A stretch of DNA of 64,000 bases from Pontederia crassipes (GCA_030549335.1 CM060198.1:47581353-47645352); one strand, 5' to 3'; counted from the first letter of the stretch, positions 42,779-56,056 are shown. Numbers and translations are program-made. The notes: generated by a model not told the origin, from the sequence alone.

Positions 42779-45700
42779 AAATGATAAAGCCAGATCATAG
42801 TTGGATTCATCGTTGGAAGGATAAACATGACGTCATAACTGAAGAATATAAGGATGGTGTTGATGAATTCATTAATGTGGTATATCAAAATAAAGGTGTT
42901 GCTTCTTCATATGGCAAAATCTTATGTCCATGCTGAAAGTGCAAATGTTATCAGTGGAAAGTAAGATATGATGTGCAGAAGGATTTATATTACAACGATT
43001 TCTTACTGACATACACAAATTGGTTCTTTCATGGCGAAGAAAGATGGGCTAAAGAAACAACTAATGTAAATACCATTGTGGGCAACTCGAGCAATCCATA
43101 CAGGGACATGATATGAGATGCAATGTTAGGAGAAAATGTTGGCGAAACATTGATTGAAGAAGACCCGAATCCTCCGGCTTCTAAGTTTTATAATCTTCTC
43201 GAAGAAGCAGATGAACCTTTATGGGATGGATGCGTGAAGCAAACTACACTTTCTGTAGTGGCACAACTAATGAACTTAAAATCAGAAATTAATATGAGCG
43301 AAAGTTATGTTAACCGGATGCTTGCCATTATTAACAGTATGCTTCCAGCTTCAGAGAAATTATCGGAACATTTTTACAAGTGCAAACGGTTGTTGAGAGA
43401 TTTAGAGTTGGAATATCAGAAGATTGATGCATGCCGCAATCATTGCATATTATTCTATTTGTGGAGAGCCTAGATTCAAGCCAAAAAAGAATTCCCAAAG
43501 TTCGAAAAAAATGTGTCAAATGCAATATTTAGATAGTTTTCGATTGTTCCAAGATTACAACGATTATTTTTTTTGAAAAAAACTGCATCATTTATGAGGT
43601 GGCACATAGAAGGGGCACGTGAAGATCAAAATTCAATTACACATCCTTCGGATGCAGAGGCATGGAGATGATTTGATGCACTTCATTCGACTTTTTCGGC
43701 AGAATCATGCAATGTTAGATTAGGACTTTGCACCATGGCTTCAACCCATTTGGCTCATCAAGTACTGGTTATTCATGTTGGCCAATTTTTGTGACACCTT
43801 ATAATTTGTCTCCAAGCATGTGTATGAGACGAGAGAATATATTGCTTACATGTATGATCCTGGGTCCTCGATCTCCTAGTAAAAATTTGGATGTTTACTT
43901 AAGACCTTTGATTGATGAACTCAAGATGTTGTGGGAGGATGGCGTGATCACCTATGATAAATCTAAAAAGCAAAATTTTATTATGAGAGCCGCATTAATG
44001 TGGATCATAAGTGATTTTTCGGCATATGGAATGTTGAGTGGTTGGAGCACAAAAGGAAAACTTGCTTGTCCCATATGTGGAAAGAATACGAAATCATTTT
44101 ATTCCAAAAACCATAGAAAAGTTTGTTGGTTTGATTGTCATAGGATGTTTTTGCCATTGGAGAATTCGATGCGTCGTAATTGAAACTCATTTAAAAAGAA
44201 TACATCCGAGAACACTTTGTCTCCAACTCATTTGACGGGACAAGAATTGCTAGAGCAAGTAAACAAGCTTAGAGAAGTCTCATTCGGACTAAATGTCGGT
44301 AGTTACAAGCAAGTTGGGTTTGGAAGTGAACATAATTGGGAGAAAAGAAGTATTTTTTTGGGAGTTGCCTTACTGGTCTTCAAATTTGGTACGTCATAAG
44401 TTGGACGTCATGCACGTGGAGAAGAACGTATTTGACAATATCTTCAACACTATTATGGTTGTTAAAGGAAGAACAAAAGATATCATACAGGCTCGCGAAG
44501 ACATGAAATTAATATGCAAAAGATCAGAGTTAGATATCATTCATCTTCAAAATGGTAAATACAAAAAACCAAAAGCTACTTATGGCTTGAGCAATGATCA
44601 AAGAAAAGAGGTTTTCGAATGGGTAAAGCAATTGAAATTCCCCGATGGATATGTATTAAACATATCTCGTTGTTTTAACTTGGACAATGGGAAGATACAT
44701 GGGATGAAGAGTCATGACTGTCATATTTTTATGCAAGGACTGCTTTCAATTACCTTTAAAGAACTTTTGCCAAGGCCATCTGAGTGGTTTTGGTAGAATT
44801 GTCTATGTTCTTTAAAGAGCTTTGTCCATCCATCGCTCGGAAAGAAGACATCTCTCGGTTAGAGACTTCTATTGTGATTACCATGTGTAAGGCTGAGAAG
44901 ATATTTCCACCTTCTTTCTTTGATGTGATGGAACATTTGATTGTACATCTACTATATGAAACAAAAATTGCGGGTCCAGTTCAGTATCGATGGATGTATC
45001 CTTTCGAAAGGTGCATGCCATATTTGAAAAGGAAGGCGAAGAATAAGGCAAAAATTGAAGGCTCCATATGTGAAGCATATTTCATTGAGGAGGTGTCAAA
45101 CTTCACTTCAAAATACTTTGAGCCACACATACAATCACGACACACCCAAGTTCCAAGAAACGATAATGGTGGTGAAAGAGAAGTTGACATGAATATTCTA
45201 TCCATCTTCAAGTATCCATGTCGACTTCTTGGTGCAGGACGCAAAGTTATCTTGAATGACAGAGATCTCACCGTCGTTGAGAATTATGTTATTGCAAATT
45301 GTAACGAAGTGATGCCATATCTCGAGAAGAAACGACCAAGGCTTAGTCTTCTGGAGGTGGCAATGGCGAGAAGGGTGTTCTATGGCCAAGTCTGTGATCT
45401 AGGTCTACATTGTAAGCAGAACTATGGTAAGGCCTGGTCTCTGCCATGATGAGACAGAATGAATATCCTTTAGGTCTTGAGAACGGTCGCGAAAGCAGTC
45501 GTAACCGAAGTTTTTCCTGAACATGAGCACAACTAAGTTAATATCAGGTCTACTCCACAACTAAGAAAGTAAAAGAAGTAAAGAGAAAAGGGTTTAGATA
45601 GTGCAGTTCTAAGACAATTTGTTCTAATTTGTTATATAATTTAAAGTTAATTGTTGCTATATGATTTCATAATATGAAAACTATGAATTCAGGAAATTCG

Positions 45701-46616
45701 AAGAATTATAGTGAGAAATTAATCCATTAGTTTCATACGATGAGTTATTGAAACTACGAGACGAACATTTTGCCGAGTGGTTGAGATGTGAAGTGAGAAA
45801 TCTTTCAGTTTGTTCTTAATTGTTATAATTTCATAACTTTTGCTAAAGTTTTTAGTTAATTTTCTTATAGGTTATTAATGGCTCAATCAAAGAGAACAAA
45901 ATACGAGATCTCGGTCATGGCCCGAAGAAACAAGTTCTTAGCTATTGCGCGTCATAATCAATGGATATCGTTTCCATACAGAAGAATACAACCGACAACG
46001 TTCAACTATTAATAGCGGCATATGTGTTCTAGGAAGCATGTACGGGGACAACGACTTTGATTACTACGGTGTTATAGAAGACATCCTAGAATTGTCTTAT
46101 TTGCGAAAATCTAACAAAGTTGTGGTGCTAAAATGCCTTTGGTTCGATCCAGAGAAAGGAGTTCGGATTGATCAAAAGTTTAAATTGGTGGATATTAACC
46201 CTCGGTCGAGACATCAGTCATACGATCCATTCGTATTGGAGGAACAAGCACAACAAGTGTACTACACTAAGTATCCATCGAAAAGAACCAAGGATGAATG
46301 GTGGACATCATGCAAGGTGAGGAGTAGATTATTCTTAGTAGAAACAATGGTAGATGACAATGAAACATCATCCGTAGACAACGATGTGCACATGGACGAT
46401 TGCTATCAAGAAGATAGAGTGAATGAAATGATTGTTGTGGCCGATGGAGTTGAGAATTTTCAATTGGTTGATGACGCTGAGCCAATGGAAGAGTTCAATT
46501 CAAATGACCTCTTGGATGTGAACTTTGATAATTTCGTTGACGATGACTTGAACCAAGATTATAGCGATGATGATGAAGATGATGAAAATGAATCAGAATA
46601 CGAAATAAGCGAATGA
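42779..46616 (+). pseudogene. TNPD transposase of CACTA 2 (Transposase_21, DUF4218, DUF4216)
   Basis: Domain order is that of plant CACTA transposases. 42781-43070: transposase-associated domain (SWIHRW, GVDEFINVVYQ, CPC-KC, WFFHGEE). 43123-43473: linker. 43728-44183: Transposase_21 (FNPFGSSSTGYSCWP, VTPYNLSPSMCM, DVYLRPLIDELKMLWEDGV, FSAYGMLSGWSTKGKLACP, WFDCHRMFLP). 44293-44783: LDVMHVEKNVFDNIFNTI. 44784-45449: DUF4218 (LVELSMFFKELCP, GPVQYRWMYPFER, NKAKIEGSICEAYF). 45945-46616: DUF4216 (INGYRFHTEEYNRQ, YYGVIEDILEL, YDPFVLEEQAQQVYY) with an acidic tail. Introns lie at about 45450-45900. Stops at 42934-42936 and about 43116, where Arg is usual, fit CGA-to-TGA decay, and several frameshifts follow. 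The enzyme would cut the element ends. Confidence 0.9.
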
Positions 46617-46717
46617 ATCCCGTAGTTATTCTAATGACATAAGCTTTTTACTTATTTTTAAAGTTATATATGGTTACCGATAATAAGAGAAGCTTCTTTC
46701 TTTTTTTTCAGTCATAA

Positions 46718-48840
46718 AATGAGGGGTCGAGCATCTGGGTCATCTCGCTTTTTCAGGCGTTCACTCCAGATGAGTCAAACATCACAACCACTAGGTAATA
46801 TAATTATTGTCAGCTACTTATTTATAGTTGATTATAATAGTTAATTTCATTTTTTAATAATATCAGTTACTCCGTCATCGACGGGGCACATAGTCAGATC
46901 GTCACATAGTAGGCGATCCATTGGTGGGTCTGCTCCGCGTATCACTCCAGGTACGTGACACATTATAGGCGATATACAATTTTAAATAGGAACCAAATTT
47001 TATGTATTTTCTTATGATGACAGTTGCTACCCCCTCGCCACCGACGAGAATACCAGACTTCATCACATTCTAGCATTGGCGAGCGACATCTTACGCCATG
47101 TGAGATATTTATTGTTATTGACATTTTTTAATTAATTATATTAATTATTTTTTAATAATATCAGTTGTTATGCCGTCGATAGCACAAGCAGCTGGCTTAA
47201 TACATTCAAACGAGTGGACTGCCACTGATCATGCTACGGTACACATCAATCGAGGTGAGAACATTATTGTACATCTATGAATTATCACAACTTTAATTTG
47301 GTATGACACTAACGATTTATTATGTATTAGGGCCCGTAGATGATGTCGGACCTTCACAGCCTACCCCAGCTGTACCGGATGATGATTCATCTTCGAGTGA
47401 TGAAGAGGGGTTACACGATAATGGGGTGGTCACTATGAATAATATTGCTTGATCGTAAGTTAAATAAGTTGTACAAATTTTATTATAGTTTTGGTTATCA
47501 TTGAAAATTAATTCTTCTTTGTAATTGGCAGGACCACTTTCATACCCGCTAGTACCATGTGGGATGTCAGTGCCCTCGTTCTTTCCCACTTGCCGGAAGG
47601 GGCAGGATCCTAGAAAGATGTCCCAATTTAAGTGTGGGATCACATCTTTTGTACCTTTATGGTACGATCTTCTATTTGGGTTACGTAATTTGATTTATAT
47701 TTATTTTAAAATTACTAAGTTTTAACGTTCTATTTATATGAGGCAAATCAGTTTCATCCGGATCTTAGTTTAGGGATGATCTGGAGAGCTTTTGAGGAGG
47801 TCGCTGCGAAACGCCTCCGAAATCGATTATACAAGTTTCGCAAAATTGTCACGTCCGCCGGCCTCACTTTGGAGCAGGGCATACAAAGATGCCCAAGGCA
47901 TATTAGACACTCGATTTCGGAGTCCTTGTATAGGAAGTGATAAGTATGTTTACTTTTAAATTATTTTTATTAAAATTATATTTTTTGAAAGTGTAAGTAT
48001 TTGATGTTCACAAAGGACGGATGAACGATGAAAAAGGAAGTCGAAAAAGAGTTAATCGTCTTTCGAAGCCCGAAGCCCACATCCACACTGGGGGATCGAT
48101 GCGATTTGATGAGCATCGACGGCGTATGGTAATTTACATATAAATTCAATTTATCAAACTTTTGACTTATACTTATGTTATCAAATTTGAAACTTTATTG
48201 TAGGAGGAGAAAGAAGGCGGTCACGTAGACTTTCGTGTGGTCTTTGAGGCCACGCATAAGAGCCGAAAGACAAACGACCTAGTCATGCCCACTGCTCGTA
48301 GGCTTTTGGTAAGTCTCATGACATGGTCATTTGGTTGTTGACGTAAGTGCACTATTTTTGAAATACAAAATGTTTAAATTTTATAGGATGATTATAATGC
48401 GAAAATGGCTGAAAAGTATAGAGATGATCCGAGTACACAGCCATCAGGTAATGTTTCTTTGTTAGTTTTATCATGATTTTAATTTGTGTTTCTTGATATA
48501 TAATTTATATATTATATGATTTATTATTATTCTATTTCGTAGAGGACCCTGTTGTTTGGGAGGAGGTGGCCGGCACGACACGAGGGGGTACTTGCGTGGC
48601 CTCGGTACAACTGCTCAGATACCTAGGAGGATATGCAGGCGGTCCATCTGCTGCGAGCTCATCCGCTGCACCAGATATGACGAAGCTATCGCAGTAGTTA
48701 TCCAAGTAGATATCGTGGCAAGTGTCGGAACAATTGTCGTAGAAGTTGGCTCCGCTGTTGTAGGTGATTCAGGGATTGATCCCGACATAGAATCCATCCT
48801 CGCGAGGCCATGGACTGAGCACGTATGGGTCGAATGTCAG
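46718..48840 (+). pseudogene. TNPA-like (Ptta/En/Spm) gene of CACTA 2
   Basis: A multi-exon gene beginning ATG at about 46719 (MRGRASGSSRFFRRSLQMSQ). Exons lie near 46719-46795, 46866-46951, 47024-47100, 47165-47255, 47331-47455, 47531-47660, 47740-47945, 48016-48130, 48205-48310, 48388-48450 and 48542-48690. Transposase_24 pieces: FHPDLSLGMIWRAFEEVAAK, NRLYKFRKIVTSAG, GGSMRFDEHRRRM, FRVVFEATHKSRKTND and WEEVAGTTRGGTCVAS. A one-base deletion near 47062 gives a stop (FITF then TAG) and an extra G near 47598 another (PEGAGS then TAG). It keeps the THKS core deleted in CACTA 1, while CACTA 1 keeps the two exons broken here. It lies about 100 bp downstream of the end of DUF4216. Confidence 0.75.
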
Positions 48841-49059
48841 GAATGATAACAATAACTCCCAAACCTACGATAGAAATAACCCATGAATACAAATAATGCT
48901 TTTGTTACTTATAGATTTAGATATACATATAGTTTGTTAGTTCGGTTTATTACTTTTCGCATTCTTATGTTAAATATTATGCCTGTGATACTTTTATATT
49001 GCCTATGATGAATATCAATGCATTTTTATATGCATTATATAATTGTATGGTCTGGGAAG

Positions 49060-49552
49060 GGGAAAAATGAGGATTGAATGGGTAAAAAAAATCTTCACGT
49101 AGCGAATCCACAGCGTCCCATTCTCGTCGCAAAGGTTATCGACGCTGAGTTAAATATATCGTCCTTAGCGCCATAGTCATGTCTCGTTGGCGACGCGTAC
49201 ACCATCATATTGCGTCACTTCAGCGCCTTCTTAGCGCCTACAATAGCGACTCGTGGGCGCCGGAATCGCGCCTCATACCTAGCGCCCCTTGCATGTCGAC
49301 TTAGCGATGCATGTCTTCTACGCACAGCCGTAAAACACGCGTCTTAACAACGTCGAGATAGTGTTAACACGTGGCGCTAGTAGCATCTCATTTTCTTTGA
49401 CTTTGTTGCGACACCAGTAGCCACTGATATCCAGCATCCCACTTTTGCGGCGCTAGCTAGACGCGAATGAGATGCTCTTCACCATGGAGACGTAATAGCG
49501 CCACTCTAGCATCGCTTATCTTGGTTCGCTAATCGCCAATTTTCTTGTAGTG
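49060..49552 (-). repeat. 3' subterminal array and intact terminal repeat of CACTA 2
   Basis: Collinear with 38940-39374. GCGTC, GACGC and AGCGCC words are frequent between 49100 and 49520, and the terminus TTTTCTTGTAGTG is canonical. The preceding 48850-49060 is AT-rich without a gene. Confidence 0.8.
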
Positions 49553-50730
49553 CTTTTCGTTGTGCCAACGCCCTCACCGGCCGCCCACATCCACCATCGC
49601 CTGACTCGAAGCACCACAGCTGCCGGCGCTCCGCTCCACCGTCGCTGCAACCGCACCATCCTGCCACCGCAACCGCATCGTCCCGCCGCCGCTGCCGCAA
49701 CCGCACTGTCCCGCCGCAACCGCACCATCCAGCCATCGCCGCTGCAATCGCTCCGCCGCTGGCCGCAGGTACCGTTCGTAGAAACCCCCTTCCACCTGCT
49801 CCTCCGGCCGCTCCCCTCCGCTCTTCCCCATGACGCTGAACCGGGCATGACGGTCGCCTATGGTCGCTCGCGGCCAAATCCGGCTGCCGGGGCCAGCTTC
49901 AGCCACCGCGGCCTGATCCGGCCGCCGTGGACTGATCCGGCCATATGCGGCTCGGCCACTTCCGGGCTCGGCCACTTCTGGGCGCTTAATTTTTTAACTC
50001 ATGTATGTGATGTACTTGCATTTGACTAACAGGACTTAGGACTCATTTGAGAAACATTCTAAGCTTTCACAATTCCACAACTCCAAGAGTGTAAGAATGC
50101 TAATTGGTTATTATTATTGAAGATATTATTTTTGTTGTCTTATGTTTCATTTATATGCAGATTATCGGAATTCTATTATTATTTGTGCTAGCTTTGTGTG
50201 TTCTCACCAAAAGATGTAAGTTATTTATTTTTGATAAATTATTACTTTAATGATTTCATTGGCAATCATGATTTGTGCATATTGTTATTTATATCTTTTA
50301 ATCTATTATAATTTTGGTTATAGTAGTAGCAATGTCTTCTTGTAGTTTACAAATGTGATTACTTTTTGTATAAGCTAATTTTTAATATTTTATTTACAAA
50401 ATTGATTACTTTGATGTTTAATTTTGATGCCTAATTTTGATTTTGATGTTCAACTTTGACGTCTGAAATACATGTTCAACATTTCTTATTTTAATACATG
50501 TTCGCCAGCGATATGAAATTCAGTAGTCAATCCTCATTTTCAAATTTTAATATTTTGTATAGTTAATGTTCATTTTTTGTTATTATTTAAAATACTTGAA
50601 AGGTTAAAAAAACTAAATGGACTAAAAATACATGTTTATTTAGAATACTTAGAAGGAATAAATTTTGAACATAGCTGGCTTCTTATTCGAAGACTTAGAA
50701 ACTTAATTAGTCTAACCTGCAAATAATGTA
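49553..50730. other. GC-rich block and intron-like AT-rich sequence before CACTA 3 transposase
   Basis: 49553-49990 is GC-rich (CCGCCGCTGCCGCAACCGCA-like words), with compositional frames on both strands (49550-50029 plus; 49506-49975 minus). 50000-50730 is AT-rich with no domain. The order GC block, AT-rich stretch, TNPD gene is the same as in CACTA 2, suggesting this is the 5' internal part of a third CACTA into which CACTA 2 inserted or against which it was joined by deletion. Confidence 0.45.
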
Positions 50731-50736
50731 GAAATT

Positions 50737-53304
50737 ATGTTTCCACCAAATGATCGTCAATGTATGTACAATAGAAATTATTCCGACCATAGAGGTTTAA
50801 CACAAGAATTCATAAATGGCATTGAGTATTACACAAGTGTGGCTTGTCAATCTTTGCAATTTCAACGGGAAGGAACAATTAGGTGTCCTTGTCTTAAATG
50901 TTGTAGTACAAAGCTGCAATCGTTAGAGACAGTTAAAGTTCATTTGTATAGAAAGGGGTTCAAACCAAATTATTGGGTTTGAGACGATTTAGGTGAAGGA
51001 GCACAATCAACAAGCGTAGCAAATTAGGAATTTCATTATGTTGATCCTCATGAAGAATTTAGTTCACGTTACCAACAGCTAGTTTATGACGCCGCCACAA
51101 CAGAGTATGGTCACATATGATCTGAACAGGTTGAGGAGACACCAAATGCAGAAGCAACTAGGTTTTCTAAGTTGCTAAATGCCTCGAGCCAACCCTTGTG
51201 AACCGGGTGCGAAACTCATTCTGAATTATCACTTGTTGTTAGAATGTTGAATCTGAAAGCCGACCATAATATTTCACAGGCATATTTTAATGCATTTATA
51301 GATATTTTAAAAGAGGTCACACTGTCCGGATCTCTCATTCCTAAAAATTATTATAGGACAAAGCGACTTGTTACTAAACTTGGCCTAGGTTCAACCAAAA
51401 TAGATTATTGTCGTAATGGTTGTATGTTATATTATGGTGACGGCGTTAATCTCAAAGAATGCAAATTTTGTGGGGCCGAACGATATAGGGCGAGTAAAAA
51501 AACTCAAGTAGTTGTGAAGAGAATGCATTACTTGCCTCTTATTCCAAGACCTAAAAGATTGTACTCATCCCTAGGGTCAGCGACACAAATAAAGTGGTAT
51601 GCACAACATAATCCTTCTGAAGGTATCATGCTTCACTCGTCGGATGGTGAAGCGTGGAAACATTTTGATCGTATGCACTCAGTTTTTGCAAGTGATGAAA
51701 GAAACATAAGGCTCGGATTATGCGCGGATGATTTTACACCATACGGTCAAACTTTAGTTCCTTATTCATGTTGGCTGGTCATTCTTACACCTTACAACTT
51801 GTCTCCTAGAATATGTATGTCCATGCCTTATATGTTTTTTATATGCATTATTCGTGGTCCTCAAAGTCTTAAGCAGAAGATAGACGTATATTTACAGCCT
51901 CTGATTGACGAGTTAAAAGAGTTGTGGAATGGTATCGTAGCTTATGACGTGTTGAATAAATAGAACTTCACCTTGAAGGCTGCATTATTGTGGACGATTA
52001 ATGATTTTCCTGCCAATGGAATGTTATCTAGTTGGCAGACTGCAGGGAAGCTAGCATGTCCATATTGCATGGAACACTCGGGTGCATTCACTTTGAAAAA
52101 TGGCGATAAAAACAGTTGGTTTGATTGTCATAGACAATTTCTTCCGGCGAATCATCCTTACAGAAGTAATAGAAATGCATTTCGATAGAATAGAGTTATG
52201 CATGACATGGCTCCGGTTAGGCGGTCAGGAGTTCAATTATTTCAGATTGTTAGTGCTCTATGAAAAATTACCGACAATCCAAATGTCACATACAATGAGT
52301 ATGATGTTTGTCATAATTGGCATAAACGAAAGTATCATTTGAGATTTGCCATATTGAAAGGACTGTTTGATACATCATAATTTGAATGTCATGCACATTG
52401 AGAAAAATGTGTTTGTTAATGTGTTCAACATTGTTATGGGCGTTAAGGGTAAAACAAAAGACAACCTCAAGGCGAGACTAGATTTGAAGGAGTATTGTCG
52501 ACGGCCAGAGTTGAACCTAATTAATTTACCTAACGGTAGGGTATCCAAGTCGAAGGCAAGTTATGTTCTGACTAAAGAACAGAAAACGCAAGTGGGTAGA
52601 TGGATCCAAGAGCTAAGAATGCCTGATGGTTATACATCAAACTTGACAAGATGTGTGGATATGATTAACTTGTATTTATTTGGCATGAAAAGTCGCGACT
52701 GTCACATTTTTATGGAAACATTGCTTCCTATTGCATTTTCATCGTTGTCGGAGAAGATTTGGAAGTCGCTCATGGAATTGAGTCAATTCTTTAGAGATTT
52801 GTGTTCAACAACATTAACTGTCAAGAACATGAGGCAATCAGAATGTAACATTCCGATCATTTTGTGTAAATTAGAACGAATATTTCCTTCAAGATTTTTT
52901 GATTCTATAGAACACTTACCTATCCATATGCCATATGAAGCAAGGGTAGGTGGACCAATACAATATAGGTGGATGTATCCTTTTGAAAGATATTTTAATC
53001 AAATTAAAAGGATTATTAAGAATAAAGCACGTGTTGAGGGCTCCATATGTGAAGCTTATATGATTCAAGAGGTCTCATACTTTTGTTCATACTACTTTGT
53101 ATCTCATGTTAAGTGTGCAAGGACCAGAGTTCGTAGAAACGATGAAGTTTTGAAAGAGAGATCTACTGGGGTAATGTTGTCTATCTTTAATCAGTTGAGA
53201 CGACATTATGGAAAGCCACAAAGTAGATGGTTGAGTGAGCGGAATTCAAGTCGGCCATGAATCATATCCTCCTAAACACACAAGAAGTCCAAGGCTACAT
53301 TAAG
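50737..53304 (+). pseudogene. TNPD transposase of a third, divergent CACTA element
   Basis: Same architecture as 42779-45449 but clearly divergent. 50737-50982: transposase-associated domain (INGIEYYTSVAC, RCPCLKC). 51244-51963: ILKEVTLSGSLIPKNYY, CKFCGAERY, FTPYGQTLVPYSCW and VYLQPLIDELKELW. 51973-52188: AALLWTINDFPANGMLSSWQ and WFDCHRQFLPANHPYR. 52367-53260: LNVMHIEKNVFVNVFNIVMG, MKSRDCHIFMETLLPIAF, MELSQFFRDLC, GPIQYRWMYPFERYF and NKARVEGSICEAYMIQEVSYF. After a frameshift near 53235, FKSAMNHILLNTQEVQGYIK completes DUF4218 at a possible splice donor (GTAAGT at 53303). Stops at about 50980, 51118, 51200, 51961 and 52187 inactivate it. The DUF4216 part is not seen, because an LTR begins at 53325. 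Confidence 0.88.
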
Positions 53305-53324
53305 TAAGTAAAACTTAATGTTGA

Positions 53325-56056
53325 TGTCACACCCAACTCTGAGACTAATTCTAATCTCAATTATCATAATATTAATTATATTTAGCAATTCTAAAAACAA
53401 AATCGGCAAAACCTCTCTCCCTTACATATCTTGTGTTATTTGTCAATACATATAAAAGACACAAATATATTCATCAAAGTTTAATAAAAAGCTATAAGAT
53501 ATGGCATTCGCATATTGTCATTATAGTTTTTTTTTCACAAACCATTTCGCATATAAACCCCACAGGATCAAGTCTCATACAACCTTACAAAATATTTCTC
53601 ACAAACTTAATTACAACATCTAAGACTATCTATTACATATGCATGCTTCAAAAAAACAAAAAGTGAAGGGGGTTAAAGTACTCCAGCGGCTCGACCTCTT
53701 CTATATGCAGCAAAACAAGCTTTGAGTCGACTCAATCCAAGAACTTACGAGTATCTGAAAATTTTAAAATGGGCACTGTGAGCAACAATCATTTGCTCAG
53801 TGAGTGGAATAAAAGTACAATATAGGGGAACAATACGAGTGCATATATCATTTAAATAACCACATTTCTTTCATATGAGAAAATATTTAAAGCATAGAAT
53901 ATATAACATATAACATTTCTTTCATAGAAGTAAAAGTAACTCAAGATATCATAATTTTCATATTTAAACTCCACGCATGTGTCATTGCACATACTCATTA
54001 TGGGTCAATACGAATTCCTCTATAATCATGTGTCATATAGTTAAGCAGAGCTTCATAATCAAGAGTCACGGATACGCAAAGCAAATTATGGGTCAATACG
54101 TATCCATCTATGATTGTGTGTCATACAGTTAAGCAGAGCTTTACAATCAAGAGTCTCAGATACGCAGAGCAAATCATGGGTCAATACGTATCACAATTAT
54201 GATTGTGTGCCACCCAATCATAATTTTCAGATACGCAGAGCATATCATGGGTTAATACGAGCACAAAGAGCAGCCCTCAAAGGGCAAAGACACCCGATAT
54301 ACGCCCCAAAGGCTTCATGTATATCGAATGCAGTCCCAAAGATCTTTTTCAACTAGTATGTCTAATGAACATGTACATGGAATTTAACAATATCAAAATA
54401 CACGTGTCATAATCACATATCATTATCAAATAAAACTTATTTTCACTTGACAAGCATATCATAAATACTTGAAACATATCATAAATACTTTTCATAGCTC
54501 AAGATATGTTTCAATAATAATAATAATAATAATCTTTGCTTGAGCTAATACCATAAATAAAAGAACTAACATATAACATTTTGCTATGTTGTAAATTTAC
54601 CCACTCACCTTGTACTTTTATCACATCAAGGAGGTTTATTAGATTTCCTCCCTTTCACTTGCAACTTGATGTTTTCCTACAAACAATAATGTCTTTTTAC
54701 TTCCCAATCACCAATAAGGTAATATGCAATGCATGCTCATTATGTATGAATGCTTGTGCACCCTAAAATGCATATAACCTCCTCTAATACCAATTTTCAG
54801 CTTCAGGTATTTATATTCATAAGCTATTCCACAAAGCCTAACTAGGTGTTGTTTCAGGATTTTAGACTGAGTGTCTGTCAATATCATAACTTCTTAATCA
54901 CATGGGCAAATCTTATGATTCTAAATTAGTTAGAAACTAGACATACTAAGGTTTCCAACCCCCAAATATTGGTATCAAATTCCAAGTGAGTAAGTCAGGA
55001 CATCTCAAGCAATCTGACCTAGGGTTTGTGCCCTGGCAAACTGTGTGTCACTGAAATATTGATTTATATATTTCTTCATACTTATCCTTTTAACTAGGGC
55101 ATAATTTTCCTGAAAACTAGACTTCATTAATATTTTGTCATAAAAATTATAGAATTTAACTCGCTGTATAGACTTATAACAAAAATAGGATGATTTCTGG
55201 AATCTGACAGAAGAATAACTCTGAAATGAAAAAATCATTTCTCCAAGATACATGTCCAAATAGGATGATTCCAACTCTCATCGAACATTTGGAATGTCTA
55301 TTTAAGCATATCCAAATTTCAAACCTTATTCACTCTATTCTAACTGTGCCCTAATTTACAAATAGAACTTGTATCAGACTCAGGACAAGATGAGTGACAT
55401 GCGAAGTTAAGTTCACAACTTCCTCTATAAAACTCATTTTTAAGTGATGCCAGAGGCCATGGAATTCTAACTTCGAATTGATGAACCATACAAAATTTCA
55501 TAATTTATGATTCGTTTATCCTGAAGTAATGATTCTCTCAATCAGAAGAATAATTTTCGGATCAAAACTCACCTGGAACAACCGTTGTTCCCGATTTTCC
55601 CCAGGTGTTCGTTTCGCTTGAGGTCTTCCTCTGGTAATTTTTATATGGTGAAAATATAATGTTAAGTGGCTTATATATTTTTTTTCAGAATTTTCTAAGG
55701 TCGTATGACGGTTTGAAAAAATATCCATTTGAGCAGCTCTCACCTGTCTACTTCAGCTGCTTGGAACTTAAGTGATGGCCAATCACATTTTTTTTCATAA
55801 CTAAGTATTTTAACTCTAATTAAGCTTACTTAATCCTATTTAAACATATATATTATAATATTTAGAAATTTTATAATTTATTCCTAATAACCTTATATAA
55901 TTACTTTGTAAAATTTATCGATAATTAAGTAATTATTATGCTCTAATCGGAATATTAATTCCTATATACAACTATCACTAAATGCACATTCAAACTAACT
56001 TAGTATGTTAATTAAATGCATGATTATGTACAAATGATATTTCTATGGCTCGTCCA
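53325..56056 (-). mobile_element. Ty3/gypsy LTR (family of 1-513), interrupted by an Athila-like element
   Basis: The left end TGTCACACCC (minus-strand end GGGTGTGACA) is at 53325. The right part 55545-56056 matches 1-508 along its length. The last bases GTCCA stop about five bases short of the expected TGTCA terminus because the Athila-like element starts at 56057. About 2.73 kb of LTR is visible. The minus-strand TATA-like box is near 55669-55680. It is either a solo LTR or the LTR of an element continuing beyond the window. It interrupts the third CACTA. Small frames inside (53433-53666, 54114-54356, 55005-55274) have no domain. Confidence 0.78.
53998..54262. repeat. 88-bp tandem repeat in the LTR
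   Basis: Units begin ATGGGTCAATACG at 54000, 54088 and 54176 (exact 88-bp spacing), with a shortened fourth start (ATGGGTTAATACG) at 54247. Each unit carries GTGTCATA-AGTTAAGCAGAGCTT and GGATACGCA-AGCA. The third unit has lost the central part. Confidence 0.85.

Larger units (their letters stand above)
41322..49552 (+). mobile_element. CACTA element 2, 5' terminus missing, with TNPD and TNPA
   Basis: Collinear with CACTA 1 from 41335 (equivalent to 19930) through the GC block and tandem repeats, then carrying the transposase genes absent from CACTA 1. It ends TTTTCTTGTAGTG at 49552. The left terminus and its first ~700 bp are missing: sequence passes directly from the copy B flank into the subterminal region at about 41322. 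This is therefore a 5'-deleted former autonomous element. 41335-41560 contains GCGTC motifs, 41560-41930 AT-rich ACATATACA-type repeats, 42065-42345 the CCGCCTCC block, and 42370-42560 the tandem repeat. Confidence 0.85.

Noticed and set aside
49506-50029. Frames of 110-159 codons in a GC-rich stretch
   Set aside because: Compositional; repeated Ala/Arg/Pro words on both strands and position equivalent to the noncoding GC block of other CACTA elements.
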